Assembly (NCBI GenBank): GCA_005784505.1
Contig: VCAZ01000045.1
Location: 3,242,374-3,306,373, forward strand
Reading direction: 5' to 3'
Length of the DNA: 64,000 bases
DNA from: Bagarius yarrelli
Lineage: Eukaryota > Chordata > Actinopteri > Siluriformes > Sisoridae
Shown: in pieces, positions 24,537 to 36,900 of the stretch
Numbering within the stretch: the stretch's first letter is position 1
How the letters are laid out: each line of letters starts with the position of its first letter
Translations under genes and position numbers: made by a program
The notes under the pieces: generated by a model
What the model saw: the letters and a program-made list of their open reading frames with translations, nothing else
Databases searched by the model: none
Told to the model about the DNA's origin: nothing

Positions 24537-27500
24537 TCAACCTTTTCTTCGTGCTGCATTCACATTAATGCACAAAGGGAAATGATCGCTCACAGTCAAC
24601 GCCTAGGAAGAGAGAAAAAAAAACAAACCCACAGATATGAGAGATGGTAATTGTACGGCATTAAATGTACTGATGCACATCAGTAAAAACCACTATGTAT
24701 CTGATCTCCATCCAGGATCAGGACTAGAGCTACATGTCTTGCTCTGTTGTAGCGGTATGTACTGTATGTTTGGAATGATGTCATGCTGTAAATCCGTGAC
24801 ACACCTCTTGCTCAGTGAGTCCAAACGCATCTTTAAAGTCATACACTTCGACTGACTCTGGTTTAACAGCCTGGATCATCGCTTTTCCGTGAAGAACCAC
24901 CCTGTAGAAAGTGTAGCGTGTACATCAGACATTACATAGGATGATATAATTCGATTTATTATATGAAAATTTAACTGATCTTGGGAACCAGGCTACCAAT
25001 TCCCAGATACTGATAAACATTAATACTGTAGCAACCAATAGTAGGAATTCCACAGTGACAGGACAGGTCTTACAGTGCCAAAAACCTCTGTTGGGTTCTG
25101 GAATAAACCTCTGTTGGGTTCTGGAATAAACCTCTGTTGGGTTCTGGAAGGTTATTTGGGTTGGAATCTTTTTGTGAATTGAGACTCTTTATAATTAAAT
25201 TGTGTCACTATCAATTATACAACTTAGACTATAAGCTAAATTGTTTATTTGTTGTTTATTCGTTGTTTAAATAAAAACTGGGGACATTAAGACAAATGTC
25301 TGATTTTGGTGTCCTGACCTGTCGTAAGCGCATCTTGTGGACTCTTTCACTGAAGTGTCCAGTTTGTCGTCTGTTAGCCACACGTAGCTGCTGTCCGAGC
25401 GCAGGCGAATGTTACGCCACTCCTTCTTGGGGACGTAGCCACAGGCAGCGTTAAAGTCACCCATGATGATGAAATTCTGTTGAAAAGAAGTACAGGGTGA
25501 AAGCTGAAACAGGAACTGAGACTGGAACCGGAGAGAGTAATCAGAGACCTCGTGTGTGTGTGTGTGTAACCAGGTGCATAGAATAGGTGATGAGAGTTTA
25601 GTTACACTCGTTTAAAAGAATGTGGCTCTTATTTCAACTTTGTCGTCCGAACTTTATTAAAAAAATCTGATGAAGAATGTATGGATATTTTCTGAATGAA
25701 GTAATAGTCCGAGGCCGCATTTACACTGCATCTATTAAGTGACCCCATTTCCATTTTTTTCCCCTAATATGGTACAGATGTGGGATGTGACCCACGATGA
25801 TGTAAGAAGAAAAAAATCACATGGATACTGATATTTTCTGGATCAGTTTCAGTCCTCATTTCTATGTAGTAATAAATCAGATATGAATCGGATTTGTGCA
25901 TTAGCGTCTGCCATGTAAGCAAACAGATCAGATTTTCACCTGGCAATGCGTGTCAATGCGAACGCCATTAAATAAGTGACGGTGGCGCATGACGTCAACT
26001 CAGATGGACACCAACAGCGATACATATATGTAACTTAGCACAAAAGATGTATTTTGATATTTATTATTTGTCTCTACACAATTTTTTGTTACAAAAAATT
26101 AACACACTATTACAAAATATGCTACATGACCCTAAAGAGACCCTTGTTTTGCCAACATTTAAATATGATGCAAAAGCAAAAAAAATCCAATGCGTCTATT
26201 CATTTTTACACCATTTTTACTTTCTTTTCCGATCAGTACGTCTACATTGGGTTGTTTTGTGGTGAATAGTGTAAATTCAGTTTTAAAAGATGTTGTAAAT
26301 GGGTCATCAAAAAAAATAGAATATAGTCACAAAATCAGACTTGCCCACTAAGACCAATTGTGTACATATACGTTTTGTAGCCATGTTGTCCGAGCTGCTG
26401 GTATAGAAAATCCATCATAGACTTCTGACCAATCAGGACTGAGAAATCAAGAGGTTTGTAGTTTATGTCTATAAAAACGCACTTCACCTTTGATTGCCAG
26501 TGTTGAGAGACATTACGGTGAACATCGTGGAGCTCGTCTATTTCTTTAACCGCTGCTTCTGGAGTTGTATGAATGGGTATGATGACGAAGTCCTTGATTT
26601 CTGTAATAGAAGAAGAAAAAAATAAACACTTTATTCTTTCTTTATTAATTTCAGTCTCCATTGATATCATTTAATTCTTAATCATTTATTTAAGTATTGA
26701 CCAGCAGCATAAAAAAACGATCCATGTTGCCACATGGGAAAAACCCCCATAACAATAGTGTTTATAATATTAATATTATTATCGCATAAACAGAAGAGGA
26801 AGTCGGGTTGTTTTTTTTTGCCTGTAGTTGGTGATGAAAACCACACGACGAACGGTTCTCTGGCGAAGGCGTCAATGTCCTCTGGCTGCGTGTCAGGATA
26901 TTGATAAACTGACTTCACAGACACCAGCTTCCGTCTGTGTGTACAAAAAATTGGATTTTTTTTGCATTCAGCTAACTGCTAAGTACTAAAGCTTCTTTCT
27001 AAATGTGTGTGAATCCATTTGGAGGGTACCTGTAGATGAAGCCATACTGCTCCTTGTAGGATTTTCGGCCCAGCCGCTGACTGATGGCGTAGCCATATTC
27101 GTGCTTCTGTCCATGGAACTTCCTGTAGATGGGAATATGTTGCTCAGTGCTTATACAATTTCATAGATAGATGGTACTTTATTATGGAAATAAAGGTGAT
27201 GTCAGAGTTTTATCACTGTGTGTTGATCTGTATATTAACATGCTAATGGAAACCTGTTGAGATGATTGATCAGCTGGGGAAACGCCTGTCCTTTAACATC
27301 TTTGATTTCCATGATGAGCATGATGTCACAGCGCATGATACTCTGCAGCGTGAACAGGTAGGAAATGTTACGCAACATTGTGCTACCACATAAAAGACTA
27401 ACCTCAGGAGTATACCCACATATAAGAGCAACCTTACTTTTATATGTGGCAGTAACCATACTGCCACATATAAGAGTAACCTCGTATAAGAGTAACCTCA

Positions 27501-27940
27501 AAGACAGGAACGCAGACATGCATTATACAGTCGAGCAGCTCACTGTGAACAGTTTCTGCTGTACGTTGAGTTTTTTTTCCTAATAAAGAGATAATATTAA
27601 GCAGGTTGGTGAGGTTTTAGGAACATTTTTCAGCCCAACTTTATCTCAGATGAAACCACATTAAAGACCTGAAACTAGTCCCGTATTTGCTTATTGGAAA
27701 AAGACGAGGTTTTTTTTATTAATTAAATTTTTTAGCTTTCTACTAGACAGACATATCAAACAGAAACTCTGAAATTCCCCTTTTTCTTCATATTATATCT
27801 ACATTAGCATTTCGGTACATTACAGACACACTGCTTTCAATTATTCGCTCTAAAACAAGAACATGCAGCATTTTTTTTCCGCAGTTGCTAAGAAACTTAA
27901 TTTATTTTTAGAATTTCTAAGAATTCACCTTTCTGCATAG

Positions 27941-27976
<36 letters not shown>

Positions 27977-27985
27977 ACAGCGATA

Positions 27986-28023
<38 letters not shown>

Positions 28024-28501
28024 CACAGATAGATAGATACATAGATAGAGAGATAGACAGACAGATAAACCGTCAGACAGACAGATCGATACATAGATAG
28101 AAGGACAGACGGACGGACAGACAGACAGACAAACATGCAGTTTGAAATATGTAAAATTGAATTTTTTTTAAATTCATGTTTTTTAAAAAGTTTAATATAA
28201 ATTTATATTATGTGATATTGTAATTAGGACACATTTAAATTTAAATACTGGACAATAATTAGCTTGACCTATTAAACACTTAATACGATGTGCCTAATTT
28301 ATTCGATGTTTTCCAACATTCCACCCTTCAGTAAAAGTAAATGACACATTAGAGACATAAGGACAGTCTCACCTCCAGTATCACGTTAAGTACGTCTTGT
28401 TTCAAGATTTTTCTTTCTCCGAAGGATCTGATGTTGAAGGAACATATTTTAAGGCTTAGGGCTCCTCCGAGGCTCAGCAGGAAAAACACAGCAGGCTTCA
28501 T
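24537..28501 (-). CDS. dnase1l3: DNase I-like secreted endonuclease, DNASE1L3 type
   Basis: Mg/Ca-dependent extracellular endonuclease of the DNase I family; mammalian DNASE1L3 clears chromatin from dying cells. Exons in transcript order: 28501-28373, 27342-27254, 27122-27030, 26934-26822, 26600-26488, 25476-25319, 24901-24805, 24602-24537; 285 residues. A short hydrophobic signal peptide is followed by LKICSFNIRSFG. Family active-site residues are all visible: E55 (IMEIKD), E97 (YKEQY), H152 (IPIHTTPE), D186 and N188 (GDFNA), D231 (AYDR), D270-H271 (SDHFP). C191 and C228 match the conserved disulphide. The start at 28501 is preferred over an upstream ATG because it begins the signal peptide. 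The tail is only NAARRKG, shorter than the basic mammalian one. Intron 4 uses a GC donor. A poly(A) signal complement lies at 24493-24498. A teleost dnase1l4-type paralogue is the main alternative name. Confidence 0.9.
25080..25152. repeat. Short tandem repeat in dnase1l3 intron
   Basis: Three near-perfect copies of a 25-base unit beginning 'aacctctgttgggttctgg', in the intron between exons 24805-24901 and 25319-25476. Confidence 0.85.
27437..27476. repeat. Near-perfect inverted repeat (hairpin)
   Basis: Arms 27437-27454 and 27459-27476 are 17/18 complementary, with the four-base loop 'acca'. It lies among 20-30 base degenerate repeats containing 'catataagagtaacct' (27405-27500), in dnase1l3 intron 1. 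Confidence 0.85.
27944..28135. repeat. CA / GATA / GACA microsatellite
   Basis: (CA)n at about 27944-27980 runs into mixed (GATA)n and (GACA)n up to about 28133, within dnase1l3 intron 1. Confidence 0.9.
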
Positions 28502-28659
28502 CACTGCTGGAGGACAACACAGCCAATGAGAAAGAGAAGTAAAGTTGAGGCTCTTCAACTGTACATTTCCTCAGTGTTTCTGCTTCCTCGTGTGTACAAC
28601 TGCAAAAGTATCAGTGTTTAAAGAACAAGCCTTAATTCATAGAAACTATTGTGTAAGCT

Positions 28660-29260
28660 GCCCATATCTGAGCGCAACTATAGCACATCCTTCCTGTTTG
28701 TGTCTGTTCTCAGAACCATATCAGGCAGAGAATAAGTATATTCAATTCATTGCAAGGTACAGAGCCAATGAAATGCATTTTTCACATATCCCAATGTACA
28801 GAGCCAATGAAATGCATTTTTCGCATATCCCATCTTAGTAAGTTGGGGGTCAGAGCGCAGGGTCAGCTATGATACAGCGCCCCTGGAGCAGGAGGGGTTA
28901 AGGGTCTTGCTCAAGGACCCAACAGTGGTTGACTTGCCGGAGGTGGGGCTTGAACCCAGGTGTTTCTGGTCTTCAGATTAACAACTCAGCACCTTAACCA
29001 TTTGAGCCACCACTGCCCAATAAGAACCAACTTTTAGATATTCACTCACATCAGTCTTAATAAGATCAGACACTGATGTTGAGGTGAGGAGGTCTGGGGT
29101 TCAGTCTCCAGTGTTCCAGGTCATCCCAAAGGTGTTCTGTTTGAAAGGGTTGATTCAGAATTAGGAACAACCAGAACAGTTTAGGGGTTTTGTGCACAGG
29201 GACATTGTGTTTGAGTCTCTGGGTTCCAGTAAGGCTTCAACATAGAAATATATTCTAGAC
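28660..29260. mobile_element. Reverse SINE and transposon-like fragment upstream of dnase1l3
   Basis: 28735-29020: reverse SINE with two direct copies of 'agagccaatgaaatgcattt' (about 28760 and 28800), then 'gggttaagggtcttgctcaa' and 'ccttaaccatttgagccacc'. 29040-29250: a copy of the degenerate element seen at 2570 ('aagatcagacactgatgttg', 'gggacattgtgtttgag'). Confidence 0.65.
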
Positions 29261-30430
29261 AACTGTGTGTTTTAGACGTTGTGGTTTTTTTCCTGGTTTC
29301 GGAAAGAAGCACATGAGTGTAAAAGTCGGATGTGTACGTTGTTAAATATTTACACACAGTTAGTATAGCAAAGCTGTTGAATACAGGGAGGGTCTAAAAG
29401 ATTAGACATTAATGAGGTAACCAGGAAACACTTTGTCTACCCTGGTATCCAGGATGAGTGTTTTATATCTTTACCTGTAAGGAAAAAAGTGTGAATTAAT
29501 AAGTAATTAAATAATTACATTAACTTTTCCTATTCAGAGCGACTTATATTCATCTAATTTTCCTAACTAACTGAGCAGTTAAGGGTTAAGGGTCTTGCTC
29601 AGGGGTCCAGAAGTGACAGCTTGGTGGTGATGGGAATAAAACTCATCATCTTCTGATCAGTAGTCCAACACTAACCGCTGAGCTACGAGTTCAATAACTA
29701 ACACATGCACCTGCTGGTTCCTACCTTTTTTAGACATTATGATATAAATGTAATTTGATATAAGACATAATGAGGAATGCATTAACAGGAAATAAATCAA
29801 TGACAAGCTGATGTGATGGAACCAGCTAATAAGTTATGTTCTAAGAAGTTCTGTTTTGGTTTTTTTAGAAACGTGATTTGAAATGTCCAGTGTGATTAAC
29901 GTTGGTAGAACGTTACTTTATGGTTATTTTTATGGTGTTGATCTGAAAACGTTTTCTCTCAATGTTTAAAGAACATTCCTTAAGTACGTCCCAATAACAT
30001 TTTCTCTCAACATCACAAGAACTATAAACATTATTCCATTTCTTCATTGGAAGGTCATGAGGTGTAGAACATGAACATTATATTCTAACATTTATACACC
30101 TAAAAATGTTAGCGAACGTTATGGGAACGTTCCCTGTTAGCTTGCATTACTCTAAACACCCTGACGTCAATTTACAGCCCAGTCTGAAGTGTTTTATTTA
30201 TTTTAAAAATGACGTTTCGTCTTTAATATACATTTAACGGGTCACTTTCAGCTGGAAACAGTATTTTACTGTCAAATCTTTGTTTTATTTCCTGTACAAA
30301 AGTTATTTAGGTAAAAATGCAGCCTTTTGTGTGACTGGGAAGCTGCGTGCTGAACACTTTTCTGTGGAAACACCATCAGGACACGTGGTCTCTTTAGACT
30401 TAGACCCTAAAACCCACACCAAACACCTGC
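29260..30430. other. Intergenic region with one SINE
   Basis: A reverse tRNA-derived SINE occupies about 29518-29695 ('gggttaagggtcttgctcag'). The remainder is AT-rich. A region with several 'aacgttc' and 'gaacgt' words at 29840-30140 looks like a degraded element, but I could not define its ends. Confidence 0.5.
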
Positions 30431-30439
30431 CAGACATTT

Positions 30440-30570
30440 TTTCGGCGTACCAATGACGTCACATCCGTCTGCTTCCCCTTTAAAGTTCAGAGCGGCGCGT
30501 TTGACGCGGGAGGCGCAGAAATCCTCGCTCGTGCGTCCAACTGCGTGTTGCCAGATGCACGTTTGACCCT
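30440..30570. promoter_or_regulatory. Candidate CpG-rich promoter with CCAAT and CRE
   Basis: A perfect CRE palindrome 'tgacgtca' at 30454-30461 overlaps the end of 'taccaat', and the following 100 bases are locally rich in CpG ('gagcggcgcgtttgacgcgg'). This stands out in an AT-rich spacer between two divergent genes, dnase1l3 (-) and abhd6 (+). It may serve either or both. No transcript evidence. Confidence 0.4.
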
Positions 30571-30966
30571 CACTGGTTACGCTGTTAAAATTCGCCCTTA
30601 TCTAATATTGTGTAGAAGAATCTGTGTATAAAGGTCATTTAAAAATAACACCACAGTACAAACAAGCTAAAAAAAAAAAAAAGAAACCACACAAATCATA
30701 TAAAGGAAAACCAACTGAAAAGAAATTACTCTATTTTTGAAAAACTAACAATATCAATTTGGTGGGAAAATAAAATACATAAAAACAATCCCTAAGGTAA
30801 TAGCAGCTAAAATAGGCTAACCAATCGAAATAACCGATCTTTCATTGTTACCTAAACAATTGTTGACATGTAATAATAATTATGACTGGTTTTGTGTTAC
30901 ATGAAGCCTGTCAGAGAAACTGTAAGGTAAGTAAGTCAATATGCCAGAATTTTCAGCTAAAATGAT

Positions 30967-30968
<2 letters not shown>

Positions 30969-31013
<45 letters not shown>

Positions 31014-32045
31014 AATGACACAATGCACAGAAACATATACACACCTATACAACATGATCAGTTCATTTTTTTAATTGCATTTTTAATCTGAATTTTATTT
31101 TTATTATAATGATTAACATTTACATTTACAGCTTTTTGGCTGACGCCCCTTATCCAGAGTGACTGACATTTATCTCTTATACACAACTGAGCAATTGGTG
31201 GCTAGGGGCCTTGCTCAAGGACCCAAAAGTGGTGGTGTTGGTGGCTGGAATCAAACCCTGATCTTCCAATTAGCAGTCCAACACCTTAACCACTGAGCTA
31301 CCACTTTATAGTTGTTTCTATGGCACACTAAAGACAATAGTGTCAATTTACCTTCAAAACTACCATGAGTTTAGACGGAATACCTCTGGGTTCTCTTTTT
31401 ATATCGGCCCATTTTACCTACATGTTACGCCGTGGAAAACAATAAAACTTTTTCACAGTTACAATCTGTAAATATATATTTCCAAATTACCTAAAAATGA
31501 CTAATTTTAGCTGACTTCACTTTCTTAACAAATTGTAGAAAAACCTGTACTGTATGAAATGATGTATTATATAAAATGACAGAACTGATGACTGTTACAT
31601 AGAATTAACAATATTATGTCTAAATAGATAAACATTGTGACGTGTGTTATAAAAATGAATATAAATCAGGGCCTGCTATAGGTATGGGGCAAACGTCTGT
31701 CCTGCCCACCCATTCAAAAATCTATCCATCTACACATCAACTAGTTCCACAGAATTTCTAAAAAATGTTTACTTATTTTTTCTCTCTGTAAAATATTACT
31801 TAAAATTTAATTTTTAGTGTCCCAAACTTTACTCTTAACTTTAAAAAGATTGGGGAACTAGTGACTCGGTGGTTAAGTTACTGGACTAATACCTGGGGTT
31901 CGATTGCCAGCACCACCAAGCCACCACTGCTGGGCCCCTGAGCAAGGCCCTTAACCCTTACATGCAAAGTTGTATAAAAAAAAAACCCTACAGATAAATG
32001 TAAGTCACTCTGGATAAGGACGTCTGCCAAATTCTGTAAATGTTA
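30969..32045. repeat. CA microsatellite and two SINEs
   Basis: (CA)n at 30969-31012. Reverse SINE at 31122-31310 with a clear tail ('tttttggctgacgccccttatcc' region) and head complement 'ccttaaccactgagctacca'. Forward SINE at 31855-32045 with 'actcggtggttaagttactg', B-box-like 'ggttcgattgccagc', body 'gcccctgagcaaggccctta' and tail 'ctggataaggacgtctgcca'. Between the two SINEs (31311-31854) I see only AT-rich sequence. Confidence 0.8.
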
Positions 32046-32569
32046 ATAATATCGCCTAAATTTGTGCTTATTAGTCCAGTCAGTAGCCATTCTGAATGTT
32101 ATAAACCTTCGTTTAACATTTTAAAAACATATTTGTGCTTATATTTTCTTTAATACGTCTTATTAACCAAACCCAAGCAAAAATATTAGTTTAACAATAT
32201 TTTTATTTATTCTATCGTTTAAATAGTTAAAAATCTCCTCAACCCAACCAACCCCCCCCCCTCAAAAAGATGCCCACCTGGGATTTCTGTCTGTCCATTT
32301 CTGTCTGTCTGTCTGTTCTGTCTTTTCTGATAAAAAAAAAATCACACGTAAAAAAAGAGAGATAAATACCAAAATATAAACGTCACATATAAGAAAAAAA
32401 ACACGCACTACATTTGCAAAAAGGCCTAAAAATAAGGCGTAAAATACATTCAGTTAAATGTGTAGATCACGTGGGTTAACCTGGCCTTAGAAATGGGTAT
32501 TTTAAATCAACCTGGCAACCTTATATCATCTGACCATCTGAACCTTTTGTAAGATAGAAAGTGAAGCGC

Positions 32570-32663
32570 AAGCGCGCGCGTGTGCGTGTGAAAGAGAGCG
32601 AGAGCGAGAGCGAGAGAGAGAGAGATAGAGAGACACCGCGTCACACCTGAGACATTGATGAAG
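32570..32663 (+). other. abhd6: Possible non-coding first exon of abhd6
   Basis: A CpG-rich, GA-rich stretch ('gcgcaagcgcgcgcgtg', then (AG)n) ends at 'attgatgaag', followed by donor 'gtaaat' at 32664. It could splice to the acceptor 'ggttttaag' just upstream of the abhd6 start. Inferred only from composition and splice signals. An out-of-frame ATG sits right before the donor. Confidence 0.35.
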
Positions 32664-32808
32664 GTAAATTGCGTTTAATTTATTATATTTTTGGCGCTAA
32701 ATCCGAAAAAGATCCGCGTTTTGCGGTAAAATAAATAAATCGCAGTTTTCCGTTTTTCCTGCTTATAATAAACAAAACGGCATTAAGGCGTAAAATTATC
32801 ACTAAACT

Positions 32809-32833
32809 CCCCCCCCCCCCCCCCCCCCCCCCC
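32809..32833 (+). repeat. 25-base poly-C run
   Basis: Uninterrupted C25, 145 bases downstream of the candidate first exon. Run length is likely to be imprecise in any assembly. Confidence 0.9.
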
Positions 32834-33217
32834 GTTATTTCCTCTTACCTGTGCGTGATGACGATGAACTACGGTGTTTGATTATTTTATTATTTAATAG
32901 ATTTGTTATAGAGACGTTATAAATGCGCGTACACCGCTACGGTGGGTGTTGCAGTCACGTGACCCGCCTGGACTTTGGTTTGTGTTTATATTTTACTCTT
33001 TGCACTTATTCACCCTCATCAGCCTCAGAAAGCTGTTATCTGTTTCTGTGTATTCATTTGCCCCCTGATGCCCTATTTGGGGTCATGAGTTTAGACAAAC
33101 CTTACAGAATCTGGTGAATATTGATCACTATAAAACACCATTCTTAAAAATAATAAAATTACGTTTATACTTCCCAAAACACCAAATTAAATTGAACTGA
33201 ATTCAATAGACTGTAGG

Positions 33218-33560
33218 GCAGCTACAGTGGCTTAGTGTTTAGCACTGATGCCTCACAGCAAGAAGGTTCTGGGTTCGACTCCCAGGCAGCGGTCTTTCTG
33301 TGTGGAGTTTGCATTTTCTCCCTGTGCTTGTGTGGGTTTACTCTGGGTTCTCCGGTTTTACTCCCACAGTCCAAAAACATGTATGTTAGATTAATTAGTG
33401 ATTCTAAAGTGTGTAAGTGTGTGTGTGGCCCTGTGATGGACTAGCGACCTGTCCAGGGTGCCATTCGCCCTTTCAGAGACGGCTGGGATAGACTCCAGCA
33501 GATCCTCGTGACCCTGAATTAGGGAATAAGCAGGTATAGAAAATGAATGAATAAATAAAT
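33218..33560 (+). mobile_element. Second-family tRNA-derived SINE
   Basis: Full-looking copy: head 'acagtggcttagtgtttagc', B-box-like 'gggttcgactcccag', body 'gtgtggagtttgcattttct', 'gacctgtccagggtg', 'gctgggatagactccagcag', and an end in 'aaatgaatgaataaataaat'. Confidence 0.8.
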
Positions 33561-33958
33561 AGACTGGTGCTATTACGTTTCTAAAGGTATGCCAACTCCT
33601 TTATTCCTTCTGTTATTGAGCTCTAAACGCTGACAATAATCAATAAAGAAACCTGTTACACTCTAGGGGCTTCCAAAGATTTGTTTTTACTAGTAGTAAC
33701 AGTACTAGAAGTAATTTAATAGTATGTTTGGGGCAGAATGGGTGTGATACGGGGCCCAACCTCATATTCCTACTTTAGGGCCCAAAATTTTTAATTAATC
33801 AGGTTGTGGAATGGTTTATTCCACCTCTTGCAATCCGACTGAAATTCGTAAGAAGTTGTAAGAAGTTGGTTAAGAACGCAATGCTGTGTTTCACCACAGG
33901 TTGTGCTGTGAATTGTTTGCATGCACTAACTTTGCTCTCGGTTTTAAGGTGAATTTTG

Positions 33959-36900
33959 ATGATGGATCTGAGCGTGATTAACATGTTTGTCATCGCTGGA
34001 GGAACTCTTGCAACCCCAATTGTAGCTTTCGTGGCTTTGTTTTTGCTTTGGCCTGCATCACTTATCAAGATTTACTACTGGTGAGTGTTATGAGAATGTA
34101 ATGAGTGTCATGGAGAGTGTGATGGTGAGTGGGATGATAAGTGTGATTGTGAGTTGATTGGGGGTGTAATTATGAGTGTGATGGTAAGTGTAATGGAGAA
34201 TGTGATGGGGAGTGTGATGGAGATTTTTATGATGATGATGATTATTAGAGGATTAATAAAAATAGGAGATTTTTTGCTTTTCTATTTTAATTTTTTTTTA
34301 CTTTTAATACTTACGTACATTCAAAATAAAAAAAATACTTTTTATACTTATACTTAGTTAATATTGTAATTGCTGGCTTTAACTTCTACCACTACTTCTA
34401 CTACCAGTTAATTTACTTCTCCCAGTAAATTAACTGTACTCCAGTGTCTCTTTCTGGTATTTGATACACCTTATGGTTCCAGGTTGCTGTCCTGTCCCTT
34501 TTGCTCTACATCCTGTGGTTTTCTGTGATCTCTATCTTTATTTGGTCATAAATTATTTTATTACTGTAGCATTTAAAATCTAACCCCGTGTACAGTTTAT
34601 AGAACGCAGACGAAACTTTGAGTCCTGTTAATGATGCTTATTTCCGGCTTTGGGAAACAGAAGTAGGTGAAAGGTGATAGAGTGAAGGGTAACACATTCC
34701 GGTGTGGGATAACAGAATGTTTATGCAGTAATATCACTAAAATTGAATATTTTTAGAAACGTTGTTAACTGATTAATCACTGAGCATTTTTTTATATGTA
34801 TAGGATTATAATTACACTATTCGTAGCGCGTGTAAGTATTAATTTAGAATCATGACGTCTAATTTTTTACATAATTGTCTTCTTTTTGTTTTCTTTTTTC
34901 TTGTTCTAATTTACGTTCCTATTTTTCTTGTATATGTATGCGGGTTTGTAGGTATATTTACGTATATGTGTGTGTATATATATATATATTTTATTATATA
35001 TATATTTTTTTTTTTACTCTTCTAAAAATGATCCCTGTTTAATGTTAATATAATATTTTTGTTTGGACTACTGTGATTTGTTTATACTGTCAATAAAAAA
35101 AAAATCTTTTACTGAAGATAAGTAACTAAATATACTGAAAAATGAACAGTTACAACTAAATTCTGTATTTTTTATCTATTTATTTCACTTAAGCTTTAAC
35201 GGTTTTAATAGCAGAGGGATTTTTATTCGTTTATTTAGCTTGTTTCACCAAATTAGTTCACTGTATCTTAAAATGTTTTAGATTTATTTTGTCCTAAAAC
35301 ATGTAATTATGATAAAAAAAATTTAGTTACAATTCAGCAATATTAAAGGACGTCTGACTGACACTTTGAATTGCATAGTAACGTGTTGTGGCCTTTTGCG
35401 TGAATGTTTCAGCTGCGTCTTATATAATCATCCCATTAGCTGGTGTTTGGACTCAGAAGCTTTGCACAGCTTGCTGAGACCATTCAGTTCCAGAAATCAG
35501 TGATTATATAAAGAATCCACTTTAAGCTCTTTCTGTCTTACTGCAAGATGAATTACTGAAGAAACAGAATGTCGAGGCTTTTTAAACTCCTTTTACTGCA
35601 GATTATTTTTAACGTAAGCTTTATTCTCACTACGAAGCGGTTTTGTACCCAGAAGCAGCTGCAGGGATGCACCGTACATGTTGTAATATCCTGCATCAGC
35701 CTCACCCGAGCCCTTAAACCTGCTTATTTTTTTAATTCAACTTTATTTTACACTTTTAATGACATAGTAACGTCCTGTGGCCTTTTGCTGCGTGCTATAT
35801 AATCATCACGTTAGATGGATTGTTTACACAGAACATTCAGTTGCAAAATTCAGCCGTTATATAAAGACACCATTTTAAATCTACTTTAAGCTCTTTCTGT
35901 TTGTTTCATTTCTGGTGCAAGATTAATTACAGAAGGAACAGAATGTTTTAAACTCCTTTTATTGCGGGAATGTTTGAGCATAAGCTTTATTTTCACTACA
36001 CAGCAGTTTTGTACCCAGAAGCAGCTGTAGTGATGCAACGTACATGTACGTACATGCCTCATCCAAGCCCAAACCCTGCTAACTTATTTTCATTCATTTA
36101 TTTATCTTCTAAACCCGCTTATTCCCTAATTCGTGGTCACAGGGATCTGCTGAAGTCTATCCCAGCCGTCTCTGAAAGGGCAAAAGGCAGGAGGGGTAAC
36201 ACCCTGGACAAGTGCTTATTTTATTTTATTTTTATTTGACACTTTTAATCGCCTAGTACGTTTGTAGCCATTTGCTTAAATGCTTAAGTTGCGTCTTATG
36301 TAAATCATCACATTAGATGTTTTTTTTTTTTTTACACAGAAGCTCTGCAGGTCACCACAGCTTGGTCAAAGTGATGCACTGAAGAACATTAAGTGCATCA
36401 CTCAGGTATATATAAAGACGCCATTTATATATTAAGACGCCATTTTTAATCTACTTGAAACTCTTTCTGTTTGTTACTGTATGGGGAAATAAGCCATAGG
36501 ACGTTTATTTCTGGTGCAAGATTACTTACAGGAGGAACAGAATGTAAACGTGAGCTTTATTTTTTTCCTATAAAGCATTTTTGTACCCAGAAGCAGTTGC
36601 AGGGATGCAACGAACATGTTTTAATATCCTGCATCAGCCTCACCCGAACCCTTAAACCTGCTTATTTATAGAATGCATCAATATCCTGCTCCAAATCAAG
36701 TTTAGAATATTAACAATTTTCCTTTTAACAGTACAAACATTTTAAATGCATCTTTAAAGAATGTATCCATAGATAAATTAATGCAATACTTATATTTAAT
36801 ACGAATTTCTACCACTAGTTTTAAAGTCTAACCTAATTAATTTTTAACGATTTTTTGTCTATGTCGTTTTATTTAAAAAGCGCAATTAATCAAACAAAAA

